Positions 1 to 10,009 of a stretch of 64,000 nt of DNA are shown here, one piece after another. Every line of letters begins with the position of its first letter. The stretch's first letter is position 1. The stretch spans positions 682,001 to 746,000 of the forward strand of contig CM036759.1 in assembly GCA_020796225.1 (NCBI GenBank), written 5' to 3'. The notes below the pieces were generated by a model. That model did no database searches, was not told where the DNA came from, and worked only from the letters and a program-made list of their open reading frames with translations. Position numbers and translations under genes: made by a program. The DNA is from Arion vulgaris. Lineage: Eukaryota > Mollusca > Gastropoda > Stylommatophora > Arionidae.

Positions 1-530
1 CCCAGATGTAGTGAGAAAGTCCTCCCCATGATTCCATTACCTTGTAGTGGTGGGGAAGCTTGCATGCTCCAATGATATAGTGGGATAGGATGGTGGGATA
101 GGATGGTGAGAACGTATGTTCCAGCCAGTGTAACCCAGGATGTACAGATCACTGAGGAAGGGCCAAACTAAAAATAGCTTCCTAGTCCTCCACTTTGGAG
201 GTTTGGCTTGGGACTAACAATCCCATCCTGTAACAACACAAATCTAAATGCTGTGGAAACAGCACATGAAGACACTCATTATTCATGGTCATGAAGGGAT
301 ACGAGAGTCATTGACTCATATGACTGAAAGTGGTGAAAGCTGAAAGGAAGCTACTTTCTCAAGAATGGAAGTCCTGAAAGACAAAATGAAAACTAGAATT
401 GGAAGAAATTGGTCATAGCTGGAACACAATACAGAGGATGGCCAAGAATAGAGCAGAATGGTGTGCATTTGTTTCTGTCCTAAACACCAGAGGCCTCACA
501 CTAGAGAGAGAGTGTGAGCAATGACTCACC
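1..530 (+). mobile_element. Degraded non-LTR retrotransposon scraps
   Basis: From 438 a short plus-strand frame reads MAKNRAEWCAFVSVL, which matches the usual extreme C-terminus of RTE/CR1-like LINE polyproteins (AxNRxxWRxFVxAL). The stretch near 145-230, with a 'ctgaggaagggcca' block, resembles RTE 5' sequence, so two LINE pieces may abut. No long frame survives. The family is uncertain. Confidence 0.35.
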
Positions 531-1193
531 TTATTAACTGTCTGTGTGCGGTTTTTTCCTCAATTTTTAAAAACAGTTAATTCAAGGGAGGTAAAAAGAA
601 AATTTTTTAAATCATAACTACTTGTCAATAAATAAACATATATATATATATCTTATTATGTACTAATTTTAATAAAACTGGACAAGCTATTAGAATAACA
701 AGTTTTAAAAAGTACTAGAAGAAAATAGTAGAAGTAAAATTAGAAGAACTTCTTATAAGGAAAGGAACTCTAATGGCGCAATGTTCAACAAATGGCATTC
801 AATGGACTTCCGCTGTGGCACAGTGTGCTGCGAAAAAAATTGAAAGAGTTAAAGTGGAAAGAAGTATGTTGTTATGATGTCTAGAGGGACAGAAGCAGAA
901 GATGGCTAGTGAGCATAAGCAAACTGGCTAGTAGGTGAGAAATAAGTAAGTATGGTAGAAAGAAGTCATCAGTGTGTGTGTGGGTACAGACATGATCTGG
1001 TAGCTTAGTAGTAAAGATGCAGTTGAGCCAAATCCAAGTAACCGCCAGAAATTTGCAGATAAGGATGTGTACTGATGACTAGTCAAGATGAGCGAATGAC
1101 TGAATATGCAGAGATAATGACAATTTCCAGATATTTTGTTAAGATTTGTGAGAATAACTGAAGACATGAGAATACTATAAGGACGCATAGTGA

Positions 1194-1225
<32 letters not shown>

Positions 1226-2460
1226 AAGATGAAACTATGTAGAGATCAAATATATGACCTAATATGGAACTGAACAGTACAAGAAAATGATGCAGGTCTT
1301 CCATCACTGTGAACTTTGACAGCAATTCCCTAGAGTGAGACAGATGAGAAAGTGTATACACTTTCAAATGTAATAGTTTGGTGTGATAACATTGGACTGC
1401 TCAGTACTCTAGTCATGAAGAACTGATTACACACGTTTGATGAAGAACTTTGGGTGACTTTAGTACTACATGTTTCGAATAAGATATTCTGTGTGGAAAC
1501 ATGAACACTTATGAAGCTGCTAAAACTACTAATAAAAGCAAACAAGACTAGACTCACTATAGTCACTGATGAAGCTAACCACAAACCAGCCAGTGTTTTA
1601 GGTTATCAATAGACTGTGTATAGAGAGAGATCATTGGAAAGTATTAAAGTTAAAGTACCACACTCAAATTTAAAGGCAAACACTTTTGAAAAAAAAATTA
1701 AGTATTTTGAATATATAAATGGCACATATAAGTTGAAAGAAGTCGTCATGTTTGGACACACTTATCTATATAACACTCACTCACTCAAGCGTATGAGTTA
1801 CTGTTATAACTTATAAACTCACTGTAAAATGTTGCACCGATGAGTGTCGACTCGAGTCAGAGTGTTGTTCTTGTTGTTACTGATACTCTTAACAACTTAA
1901 TTAACAACTTGTTAAACAAGTAATATTATTCAAACATTATGTCAATTTTCTACTGCGATTTTCTCTCGGGACTAACAAGATGACGTCATATTAGTCGAAC
2001 AAAAAAATGCGAGCAATATATACATGATCTCTGGCAATAATGATACCAACGATGGAGTATCATTTATGCAGAAACAATAATATCATACATTTGTCATTTG
2101 TTGTATGTGGACGAATTCTGGAATTGTCTAAATTATGCAGCGAGTTATTCACCCTTGTCTCTACTATTTAAAAACAACAACTTGTATTATCCTGGATTCT
2201 CTGAAAGGAATTAATTCTTATTTTTCATGTTTGCTGGACTACACGCTCTGATAAAACCAAAACAAGGTTCGCCTTAGGTTGAAAATTGCGTGTCTCGGCT
2301 TAAAGAGGCTTTAATCCCCAACTTAACAAACAAACATTGCACGAAAAAACATATATCTTAAAAATTACGTTTCCCGTCTGTGTGCCACTGTAAAATCTTT
2401 CGAACGCCAAACTCTGAATTCAGGAAATTTGAACAGAAATGTGCAAATCAGCGCTGCTAC
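531..2460. other. AT-rich non-coding stretch with microsatellites
   Basis: I see no gene here. There is a short (TA)n run near 640-652 and a (GA)n run at about 1195-1227. Small frames on either strand are low-complexity shadows of these runs. Confidence 0.6.
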
Positions 2461-2468
2461 TTTCAGCT

Positions 2469-2520
2469 GATAGCGCATAAGATAGCGCATACGATAGCGC
2501 ATAGTTTAGTTTAGTTTAGT
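2469..2520 (+). repeat. Outlier of the 12-bp GATAGCGCATAG array plus TTTAG repeats
   Basis: Three units of the 12-bp repeat that forms large arrays at 3995-5936 occur here, followed by three TTTAG units. It is an isolated seed or remnant 1.5 kb from the main array. Confidence 0.8.
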
Positions 2521-2689
2521 CGTCGGATCACTGCACGTTGAACAAATTAGTCCATAAGTGTCCGATCTCCCCCTCAGTATTTCCCTCAGCGTGTGGCGAC
2601 TAACAACACCGGTTCTTTGTTGGTTTACTATTCTTCTGTGGATACCGGCGTAGCTTTCTTGTCTAGCTACAGCCTACACCACACTTGAC

Positions 2690-3317
2690 TTCTAGTTCTT
2701 GCAGTCTGGTTAGTGTTGTAGATTCACCACTATTACATGAATCATGTACATGTCCTATCTCCCTTAGGGAATTTATAATATCAGCCTGGTCCATTGCTCT
2801 CCCGCTTTGTACAGCAGCCATACCTGCAAGCCTATCCGCACGTTCATTCCCCTTACACCTGCATGCCCTGGCACAAAAATAAAACTGATCTTTGTCAGCT
2901 TAGACCTCACCAGCGACTCCATCCATGTCTCCTAGCCCATCCTGTTTCAATCTTCCTGAGCATACTCATTGAGTCACTGAGAAAACATGCATGGATAAAA
3001 GTCTGTGATTCTAGCCAAATCATCGCTCTGGTAACCGCCATGATTTCCATAGTGAGACTGCTCGTTGTAACGGCAAAACCACCACTGTCCTCCTTCACAA
3101 CATCTCCCCCGTCCTGAGCAGTGAAAGCCCACGAGCTCCGCACATGTCGAATTACCGAACCATCAGTATAAATGATGACATCATGCTCAGATGTGTTCTC
3201 ATAAATCAATGCCTGAACTGCTGCCTTCACGACAAGTAGGTTGTCTTGTCTGCTTTCTTTATCAAGTTTGATGCATACAGAAAAAATGTATCGATTCCTG
3301 TTGGCACTGGTCTCCAT
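2690..3317 (-). pseudogene. LINE RNase H domain
   Basis: The frame holds the RNase H signatures in order: IIYTDGSV (first Asp), a Glu in SLTMEIMAVTRAM, and LSDSMSMLRKIETGW (second Asp). Past the first stop, a shifted frame reads VPGHAGVRGNERADRLAG (His and last Asp). These are the four catalytic positions of LINE RNase H. The domain cuts the RNA strand of the RNA-DNA hybrid during target-primed insertion. A frameshift near 2907 separates the last motif, so this copy is inactive. Confidence 0.85.
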
Positions 3318-3398
3318 TCTTCACCGGGATCAATGTCTTCAAGTGTACACACCTGTTCAATACAGTCCTCGGCCTGACCCATCCAAGATTTTTCTCTT

Positions 3399-3929
3399 TT
3401 AATCTACTTCCTTTTGTCTCTCTATTTCCATGTGTAGAGGATGTTGTGTGTCAGCATTGACTCGAAGGTATGCTCGTGCACGGCTCATCAGTGTTCTATA
3501 TTCCATAGTAGGATAGTCAAGTAGATAGCGCATCGCTCTGCACGACGTGTCTTTAGTGCATCCAAGTATGATGCGCATCTCCTCGTTTTGTATTCTTTCC
3601 AGTCGTTCCATTTAACTATGAGTCAGTTTCGCCAGAGCATACTCAAGCACAGAAAGGACCAGACCCTGGTAAAAAAGACAAATATGGCACTGCTCACAAT
3701 TCGCCGCAGCCATTACCCTCATCGCAGTCAAACCCTTCCTCGCCTTCATTATCACATGTGCTATGTGTTCCGTAAAAGCTAGACTACGATCAAACCACAA
3801 CCTCAGGTATTTCATAGACTGAGATCGTTCCACCACCTCTGCACACAAAACCACAGGCGGTGTTGGGGTGTTGACGATGCGGTTGTTTAAAGAGAACCAA
3901 GTAATCGCTGATTTTGTGGGGTTGACCAA
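3399..3929 (-). pseudogene. LINE reverse transcriptase C-terminal part
   Basis: Two consecutive frames in the same register, split by a single TAA at 3612-3614. The upstream part starts at a KSAITWFSL segment typical of the region just after RT motif C, then an LRLWFDRSL 'thumb' block. The downstream part begins MERLERIQNEEMRIILG, matching the conserved 'LERVQNxxLRxILG' block of I-type LINEs. The catalytic YADD is absent because the element is cut off upstream. Confidence 0.8.
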
Positions 3930-3994
3930 TGTTCCTGCTTCACCGCACTATTTACCTATGCGGTCGAGTTCTGACTGAAGTTCCCCCACAAGCT

Positions 3995-4194
3995 AGGGTA
4001 GCGCATAGGATAGAGTATAGGATAGCGCATAGGATAGAACATAGGATAGCGCATACGATAGCGCGTAGGATAGCGCATAGAATAGCGCCTAGGATTACGC
4101 ATATGATAGCGACTAGGGTAGCGCATTGGGTAGCGCATTTGGTAGCGTATTGGGTAGCGCATAGGATAGCGCATTTGGTAGCGCATAGGATAGC
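3995..4194 (+). repeat. 12-bp tandem array (GATAGCGCATAG), first block
   Basis: About 16 units of a 12-bp repeat with core TAGCGCAT. Because 12 is a multiple of 3, all six frames stay open and give repetitive pseudo-proteins such as AHRIAHRI; these are not genes. Confidence 0.95.
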
Positions 4195-4339
4195 ATTTAT
4201 CACAAGTCCATTGCTTTCCTCTAGTATTTGTTGTACCATCTATACAAGTATGTTGATTTTGATATCCAATTAAACATGTTTTACAAAACTTGATTGTGGC
4301 TAAAAACCCTGTAATGCTTGTTATCACATCCTCCAAATA
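4195..4339 (-). other. Cysteine-rich open segment between satellite blocks
   Basis: A 145-bp unique island between arrays. On the minus strand it reads a potential zinc module, CKTC-x8-HTC, then about 16 residues later CDKC. Such spacing occurs in many mobile-element proteins, including the N-terminal part of Polinton-type DNA polymerases, but the segment is too short to assign. It may be a captured transposon fragment. Confidence 0.3.
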
Positions 4340-4394
4340 TCCATCAACACCCTATAAACACTCCATAACACCTTCTAAACACCCCTCAACACCT
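4340..4394 (-). repeat. Telomere-like minisatellite, C-strand
   Basis: Units of CCCTCTAAACACC / CCTTCTAAACACC. It is the left flank of a SINE insertion and belongs to the family seen across 4603-27000. Confidence 0.85.
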
Positions 4395-4602
4395 TCTTTT
4401 TTTCCGATCCAGAAGCACTTGAGATTTTCAGCTCTTTGACTCGGTGCCATGGACATCGTAACCCTTCGGTTCGGTGCCACAAACACCGTAAATCTGGGGA
4501 ATCTGTGGCTTTTTCTGTCATCCCGAGGAATTGAACCTGCACGCGCAGAGGGATAGTCAACGCGTAGTCCAACACGCTACAAACACGCTGGGCAGACGGG
4601 CC
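4395..4602 (-). mobile_element. tRNA-derived SINE inserted in minisatellite
   Basis: Read on the minus strand, the element starts near 4602 and contains AGCGTGTTGGACTACGCG (box A region and D-arm) followed about 33 bp later by GGTTCAATTCC, a good match to the pol III box B consensus GGTTCRANNCC. A non-tRNA body follows, with GGTGCC repeats, and a poly(A) tail of seven A (4404-4398) at its 3' end. Total length is near 205 bp, usual for a SINE. Both flanks are CCTCAACACC; since this is also the satellite sequence, a target duplication cannot be told from the array. Confidence 0.75.
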
Positions 4603-4793
4603 TCAACACCCTCTAAACACCCCTTAACACCTTCTAAACACCCATTAACACCTTCTAAACACCCCTTACCACCCTCAAAACACCTCTTAACACCCTCTAA
4701 ACACCCCTTAACACCCTTTAAACACCCTCAACACCCTCTAAACACCCCTCAACACCCTCTAAACACCCCCCAACACCCTCTAAATACCCCTAG
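4603..4793 (-). repeat. Telomere-like minisatellite, C-strand
   Basis: About nine units alternating CCCTCTAAACACC and CCTTAACACC. This lies directly left of the 12-bp array; the same satellite in G-strand orientation lies directly right of it at 5937. Confidence 0.9.
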
Positions 4794-5936
4794 GATAGCG
4801 CATAGGATAGAGCACAGGGTAGCACACATGGTAGCACACACGGTAGAACACAGGGTAGCGTATAGGTTAGTGCATAGGATAGCGCATGGGGTAGTGCACA
4901 GGATAACGCATCGGAAAGCGCATATTATAGCGCATACTGTAGCACATAGGGTAGGCCCTAGAATAGCACAATAGGTAGCACATAGGGTAGCTCTTCGGGT
5001 AGCGCATCGGGTAGCGCATAGAATAGAGCATAGAATAGAGCATAGGATAATGCAAAGGATAGCGCATAAGATAACGCATAGGGTAGCCCATAGGGTAGCG
5101 CATAGATTAGCGCATAGCGTAGCGCAGAGTATAGCGCATAGGATGGGGCATAGGATAGCACAAATCATAGGGCATAGGATAGCGCATAGGGAAGTGCATA
5201 GGATAGAGCATAGTATAGCTCATAAGATAGTCCATAAGATAACCCATAATATGGCCCATACGATAACCCATAAGATATCGCATAGCTCATAGGATTGAGT
5301 GTAGGGTAGTACATAGGGTAGCGCGTTGGGTAGCGGTTATGGTAGCACTTCGGGTATCGTTTCAGGTAGCGCTTAGGGTAGCGCATAGGGTAGCGAATAT
5401 GGTAGCGCATAAGGTAGCGCATAGGATAACGTATACATATGATATCGTATGATAGCGCATTGTATGGTGCATAGGGTAGCGCATTGGATAGCGCACAGGG
5501 TAACGCATAGGGTAACGCATAGGTAGCAACATGGTAGTACACAGGGTAGCGCACAAGATAGCGCATAGGTTAGTGCATAGGATAGCGCAAATGATAGCGC
5601 ATAAGGAAGCGCACAGGATATCACATAGGATAGCGCAAACGATAGGGCATAGGATAGCGCATAGGCTAGCGCTTTTGGTAGCGCCTCGGGTAGCTAATAG
5701 AATATCACATAGGATAGCTCATAGGATTGCGCACAGCGTAGAGCATAGGGTAGTGCATTGGGTAGCGCGTAGGGTAGCGGGTAGGGTAGCACTTAGTGTA
5801 TCGTTCGGTAGCGCTTAGGTAGCACATCGGGTGCGCATAGGTAATGCATATGATAGCGCCTAGATAGCACATAGGTAGCGCATATGGTAACGAATAGAGT
5901 AGCGACAGGAGAGCCATAGGATAGCGCATAAGATAG
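4794..5936 (+). repeat. 12-bp tandem array (GATAGCGCATAG), main block
   Basis: Roughly 95 degenerate copies in one direction. Frequent one-base variants change GCGC and TAGG. All frames are nearly stop-free purely from the period. No promoter or start context supports translation. Confidence 0.95.
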
Positions 5937-6655
5937 TGTTTAGAGGGTGTTGAGTGGTGTTTAGAGGGTGTTTAGGGGTGTTTATGGGTGTTTAGAGGGT
6001 GTTTAGAGGGTGTTAAAGGGTGTTGAGGGGTGTTTAGAGGGTGTTTAGAGGGTGTTAATTATTGTTTAGAGGGTGTTGAGGGGTGTTTAGAGGGTGTTGA
6101 TGGGTGTTTAGAGGGTGTTGAGGGTGTTTAGAGGGTGTTGGTGGTGTTTAGAGGATTTTAAGGTATTTAGGGGTGTTCGGATGTTATTTAGGGTGTTTAG
6201 ATGGTGTTGAGTGGTGTTTAGAGGGTGTTAAGGGGTGTTTAGAGGGTGTTAAGGATTGTTTAGAGGGTGCTGAAGGGTGTTTAGAGGGTGTTAATTAGTG
6301 TTTAGAGGGTGTCGAGGATGTTTAGAGGGTGTTTAGGTGTGTTGAGAGGGTGTTTAGAGGGTGTTGAGGGGTGTTTTGAGGGTGTTGATGGGTGTTTAGA
6401 TGGTGTTGATGGGTGTTTAAAGGATGTTTAAAGGTATTAAGGGGTGTTTGGAGGGTGTTAAGAGGGTGCTGAGGGGTGATTAGAGGGTGTTAAGGGGTGT
6501 TTAGAATGTGTTAAACAATGTTTAGAGGGTGTTTATGGGTGTTTAGAAGGTATTTATGTGTGTTTATAGGGTGTTAAGGGGTGTTTAGAGGGTGTTTATG
6601 GGTGTTTAGAGGGTGTTTAGGTGTGTTTAGAGGGTGTTGAGGGTGTTTATGGGTG
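5937..6655 (+). repeat. Telomere-like minisatellite, G-strand
   Basis: Tandem GTGTTTAGAGG / GTGTTGAGGG half-units of about 10-11 bp. This is the reverse complement of the family at 4603-4793 and 14380-17130. Confidence 0.95.
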
Positions 6656-6840
6656 TGTTCATTGGGTCTTGTTCAGTGTTTGTCCTAAAAAGGACATTGG
6701 GTCTTGTTCAGTGTTTGTCCCAAAAAGGACATTGGGTCTTGTTCAGTGTTTGTCCTAATAAGGACAGTAGGTATTGTTCAGTGTTTGTCCTAATAAGGAC
6801 AGTGGGCCTTGTTGTGTGTTGTTGTCCTAATAAGGACATT
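6656..6840 (+). repeat. 35-bp tandem repeat with internal hairpin
   Basis: Five units at 35-bp spacing (units start near 6661, 6696, 6731, 6766, 6801). Each unit contains GTCCTAAAAAGGAC or GTCCTAATAAGGAC, a 5-bp inverted repeat with a 4-nt loop. Similar hairpins (GCCCT..AGGGC) occur at about 7483-7555, next to the 3' end of the minus-strand LINE, so the array may derive from that LINE's 3' region. Confidence 0.85.
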
Positions 6841-7480
6841 TGGTATGTGTGTTCTTGGCTGACTGGCTTTCTCATGTCGGGTGCTGGGGTGTCTGTGGAG
6901 GTCTACTGCCTAGGTGTGCCTGTTCTCTAGGTGGAATGTGGGTCACTTGTGTAGGACCTGGAAAGGGTATTTAGTGTTGTTTTGCGTTCTGGCACTCTCA
7001 CGTCTTCGGATGCTGGGCTATCTGTAGTCAGGCTGGCGGTCTGTGGAGGTCTACATAATGGGTGAGCTCTAGTAATCGATGACAGTGTCAGGGAAAGACC
7101 AAGACCAGTGCTTCTATTCTAGCTATTTTTTGTTTGAACTACTTTAAACTATTATAAACTATTTTTATTTCGATTATTAACCCCCCAATACCCCCTTCCC
7201 CAATCAGATCCCCATCCACCCCCTCTCCCGCCAATCAAACTCCTCGTAACCCCTCCCCACCATCTTTTGACCCATCCCCCTCTCTAAGTCTTTGTCTAGT
7301 TTCCCTAGTGTGGTATGGTCTGGCGCTGAGAAGCACCCTGGTCCTGATAGGACCGACCCCCTAAGTTGTTTGTCCCTTGTAATGGTGGCGATGGAGAGCC
7401 TCTTGTAGTTTTCTTGTCCGTCTAACTTGTTCTGTACTGTGTGACCATCCGCAGGGTTTCTTGAGGGGTGTTGATCTGTG
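6841..7480. other. Non-coding spacer
   Basis: No gene seen. A C-rich run (7182-7275) of CCCC blocks is the only distinct feature. It may be 3' untranslated DNA of the LINE at 7560-9640. Confidence 0.5.
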
Positions 7481-7619
7481 TTTGGCCCTGAAAAGGGCCT
7501 CGGGTGCAGCCCTGATAAGGGCATTTTATGTTGATCTTGGTGCAGCCCTGAAGAGGTGCATTTGGTGTTGGTCTGATTTGTTTTCAGGTTTTAAGTAGTA
7601 GGTTGTCTATCTTGCTTGC

Positions 7620-8165
7620 TGATTTTGCTCTGTTTTATATTTCATGCTTGGATCTTGTTATGTATTGTTTGACCAGCTGCAGTGTTTCTCGGGTGGCGTC
7701 ATGTCCCAGCATATGCCCTATATGCCATTGTATATTTCTATCTTGGAAGTGTTGCTCTAATTGTGTTCTGTGTTGCTGATATTTCTGGCAGTGTAGTAGA
7801 AAGTGTTCTATAGTGTTTTCCTCATCGCAGCGTTCACATATAGGTTCCAGCAGTGTTCACATATAGGTTCCAGCAGGCTAAAAATTCCTTTCCCCAGTTT
7901 CAGCCGTAGCAGTTTTCTGTTTACCGGGATTTTCAGCTCTTCCTGGATTTGGCTTTTTCTTGCTGGGGCTTTCAGTAAGGCATGGGCGAGTCTACCCTTT
8001 GAGCTGGAGTTCCAGGACTCTGCCCAGTCGTTGTTTATTATGTTGGTAATTATGCTCTTGATCTCCCCTGGGCCCAAACTCATCTTGATCATTCTTTGCC
8101 TACTATGCCAACATGTGATGGAATCCACATGATGTTAATGTGAAATCCCATATGGTGTAGTCTTG
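7620..8165 (-). pseudogene. LINE RNase H end and C-terminal zinc motif
   Basis: The first visible block is MWIPSHVGIVG, the His-containing RNase H motif, reached straight after the RT fragment. Further on a frame gives KGRLAHALLKAP and, after a shift, CERCDEENTIEHFLLHC, the CxxC-x7-H-x4-C pattern common at the end of LINE ORF2. A local 20-bp duplication near 7840-7875 disrupts the frame between them. Confidence 0.75.
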
Positions 8166-8219
8166 TGTGTGTGTGTAGTATTGCTTCTACGATGTCCGGT
8201 CTTTGGCCATCATGATGGT

Positions 8220-8545
8220 TTAATATGGCACCTTTTTGATGATTGCATAGCTCAGTATGTCTGGTCCTGACGCAGTGTTGGATTTCTCCCCTAATGCTCT
8301 AGTTATTTCTTGAGCTGTGATGTCTGCGTTGATGTATGTGTTTTCTTCTTCTTGACTTGTTATTTCTAGTTCCTCTAATGTTTGTTGTCTTCTGTTAATT
8401 TCCTCTAAGGTCATGTTGGCTTTGGCGCTAACTGAGTGGAAGTGTTGGGTCAGTGCATTGGCTTTTTCTTTGTCTGTTGTTGCGGGAACTCTCCCTCTTA
8501 GTGTTGGTATGTTGGTTTTCTGTCTGTTACCACCTTTGATGCAGT
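8220..8545 (-). pseudogene. LINE reverse transcriptase N-terminal fragment
   Basis: After a WNKLNCIKGGNR segment the frame reads IPTLRGR, NALTQHFHSVS and then ITAQEITRALGEKS with SGPDILSYAIIK, matching RT motif 0-1 of I/Jockey LINEs (E(I/V)xxAIxxL..xxxPGPDxI). It stops before motif A. The endonuclease that should precede it is absent. Confidence 0.7.
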
Positions 8546-9620
8546 TCAGCTTATTCCAGACTGTTGCTGCTGATCTTGTTTGGTATCTGTAGGTGGTGGT
8601 GACATATAGTTCTTGCTTGTGTTAGGTGCTGTTGGTGTGTGGTTCCTCTTGTTTGCTGTAGGAGGTGGTGACGTATACGTTTTCTTGCTTGTGGAAGTTG
8701 GTGATTTACACTTCTTTGTTGGAGGGTCCTTATTTTGAGTATTGTTTCTTTTTGTTATGACCTTTCTGTACTCTGGACAGCCAAGGTATCTTTCGCTGTG
8801 AGGTCCTGTGCAGTTGGCACATTTTCTGTTGCTGTTGGCAGTTTGGTAATTTTTGTCCGTTGTGGCCAAGGCACAGTTTTTCATGGAGTGTGCCCCTGCA
8901 CAGTGTGTGTGTGTTTTGCATGTGCTTTTGTATGCCCAAACTGCTGGCACCGAGAGCACTGCATGGGCCCGGGTATGTAGGTGTCTGTCTTGTATTGTCT
9001 TTGTTGAATAAAGATGCTGCTGGGTTTTACAGTCCCTTTAGTGACTACTGCCACTACTGTTGTTTTTTGGTTGTTTTTATAAATTCTCTGTATGCGTGTG
9101 AATTTTTGATTTTTGTTTTCTAATTTGATGATGCTGTTTAAGTGTTCGTCCTGTAAATATGGTGGTACTCCTTTTACCACAAATGTTGTTGTTTCCAGGA
9201 GTATTTTTATCTGTATTTGTGTGCTGTGTTCTAATGTAGTTTTGTATGTGTGTTGTTTCCTCACTTTGTCAATTAACTGTCTAGTGTTGATGGTGTCATT
9301 AAGTGTTAAAATGACACCGTGTCTGAATTTTTAATGTGGTGAATTGTTTCTTGTTTTATGAGACTCTCTAGCAGAGCTCCTATCTTACTATCGGGGAGAG
9401 AGTTGATGCTAACTTCCTCCTCCAATTTGTGTGACTATAAGTTTTCTCTGATAATTTTTGGAGTTGGTTTAGGCCCATGTATCCTTCTAATAAGCCTGTT
9501 TATTCTAGCTTCGTTGGTCATTGTTACATGGGCAGGGGTGCTAAGCAGTGGAATTTTGGTCATCACCATTTGAGCGTAGCTTTTATTTACTACTGGTTCC
9601 ATGTTATAATTACTAAGCAA
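8546..9620 (-). pseudogene. LINE ORF1, gag-like CCHC zinc-knuckle protein
   Basis: The N-terminus starts near 9620 (MLSNYNMEPVVNKSYAQMV). After frame breaks around 9435 and 9300 it continues with TFVVKGVPPYLQDEHL, a block typical of Jockey-like ORF1 (RNA-binding region before the knuckles), then CSRCQQFGHTKAHAKHTH and CANCTGPHSERYLGCPEY, which are CCHC-type zinc knuckles. The first knuckle has Ala where Cys is expected in one frame. A Pro/Thr/Lys-rich tail repeats SPPPT motifs. ORF1 proteins bind the element RNA in the cytoplasm. At least two frameshifts are present. Confidence 0.75.
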
Positions 9621-9640
9621 AATCTGACTACTATTTTAAA

Positions 9641-10009
9641 TTTATCTATTTATATATCTAATATGACTGGTCTTATAAGCACTGGTCTTACCTTGTCGGA
9701 GTAGTACAATGCTGTGGTCTCGTCAGTACTGAAGTGTAGATGGCTGCTTATTGTTGGCCACGTGTTTCTAGTACATGTGCTGGTGAACAATTGTATGGTG
9801 GCAGCTTATAAAGCGAGGACAAAAAGCGAAAGCGAAAAAGCAAAGCAAAGGACAAAATCAAAAATGAAAATATATGAAAAGCCAAAAAAGTGAGTGAAAG
9901 GATATTTTGGATGAAAAGGATGGCTTTCGCTTTTGATGAAAAAAGAAAATGCAAAATGAAAAAAGGATGAAAATGAAATAGACTGACACCAGATTTTATC
10001 GCTATTTAT
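9641..10009. other. Purine-rich spacer
   Basis: Holds an A/G-rich tract (9815-9980) of AAAGCGAAAG-like units. No gene seen. Confidence 0.5.

Larger units (their letters stand above)
2660..3990 (-). mobile_element. RNase H-bearing LINE, 3' half, minus strand
   Basis: The minus strand carries, in order, the end of a reverse transcriptase, a linker and an RNase H domain, which is the C-terminal layout of I/Jockey-type LINEs. The 5' part is missing where the 12-bp array begins at 3995. A diverged copy of the 3' end lies at 52225-53350 on the same strand. Confidence 0.85.
7560..9640 (-). mobile_element. Two-ORF LINE with two internal deletions
   Basis: The minus strand carries a Jockey-like ORF1 with zinc knuckles (9620-8546), then the start of a reverse transcriptase (8545-8220), then the end of an RNase H and C-terminal zinc region (8165-7620). 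The endonuclease and the catalytic RT core are missing. It is a deletion derivative, not a simple 5' truncation. Confidence 0.8.

Noticed and set aside
928..1584. Minus-strand frames rich in Ser/Leu near the (GA)n run
   Set aside because: Low-complexity shadows of microsatellite and AT-rich DNA without start or splice context.
3929..5929. Many open frames on both strands in the 12-bp array (AHRIAHRI, MRYPMRYP, YALSYALP)
   Set aside because: The period is a multiple of 3 and the unit lacks stops, so frames stay open by arithmetic. No start, splice or polyadenylation context.
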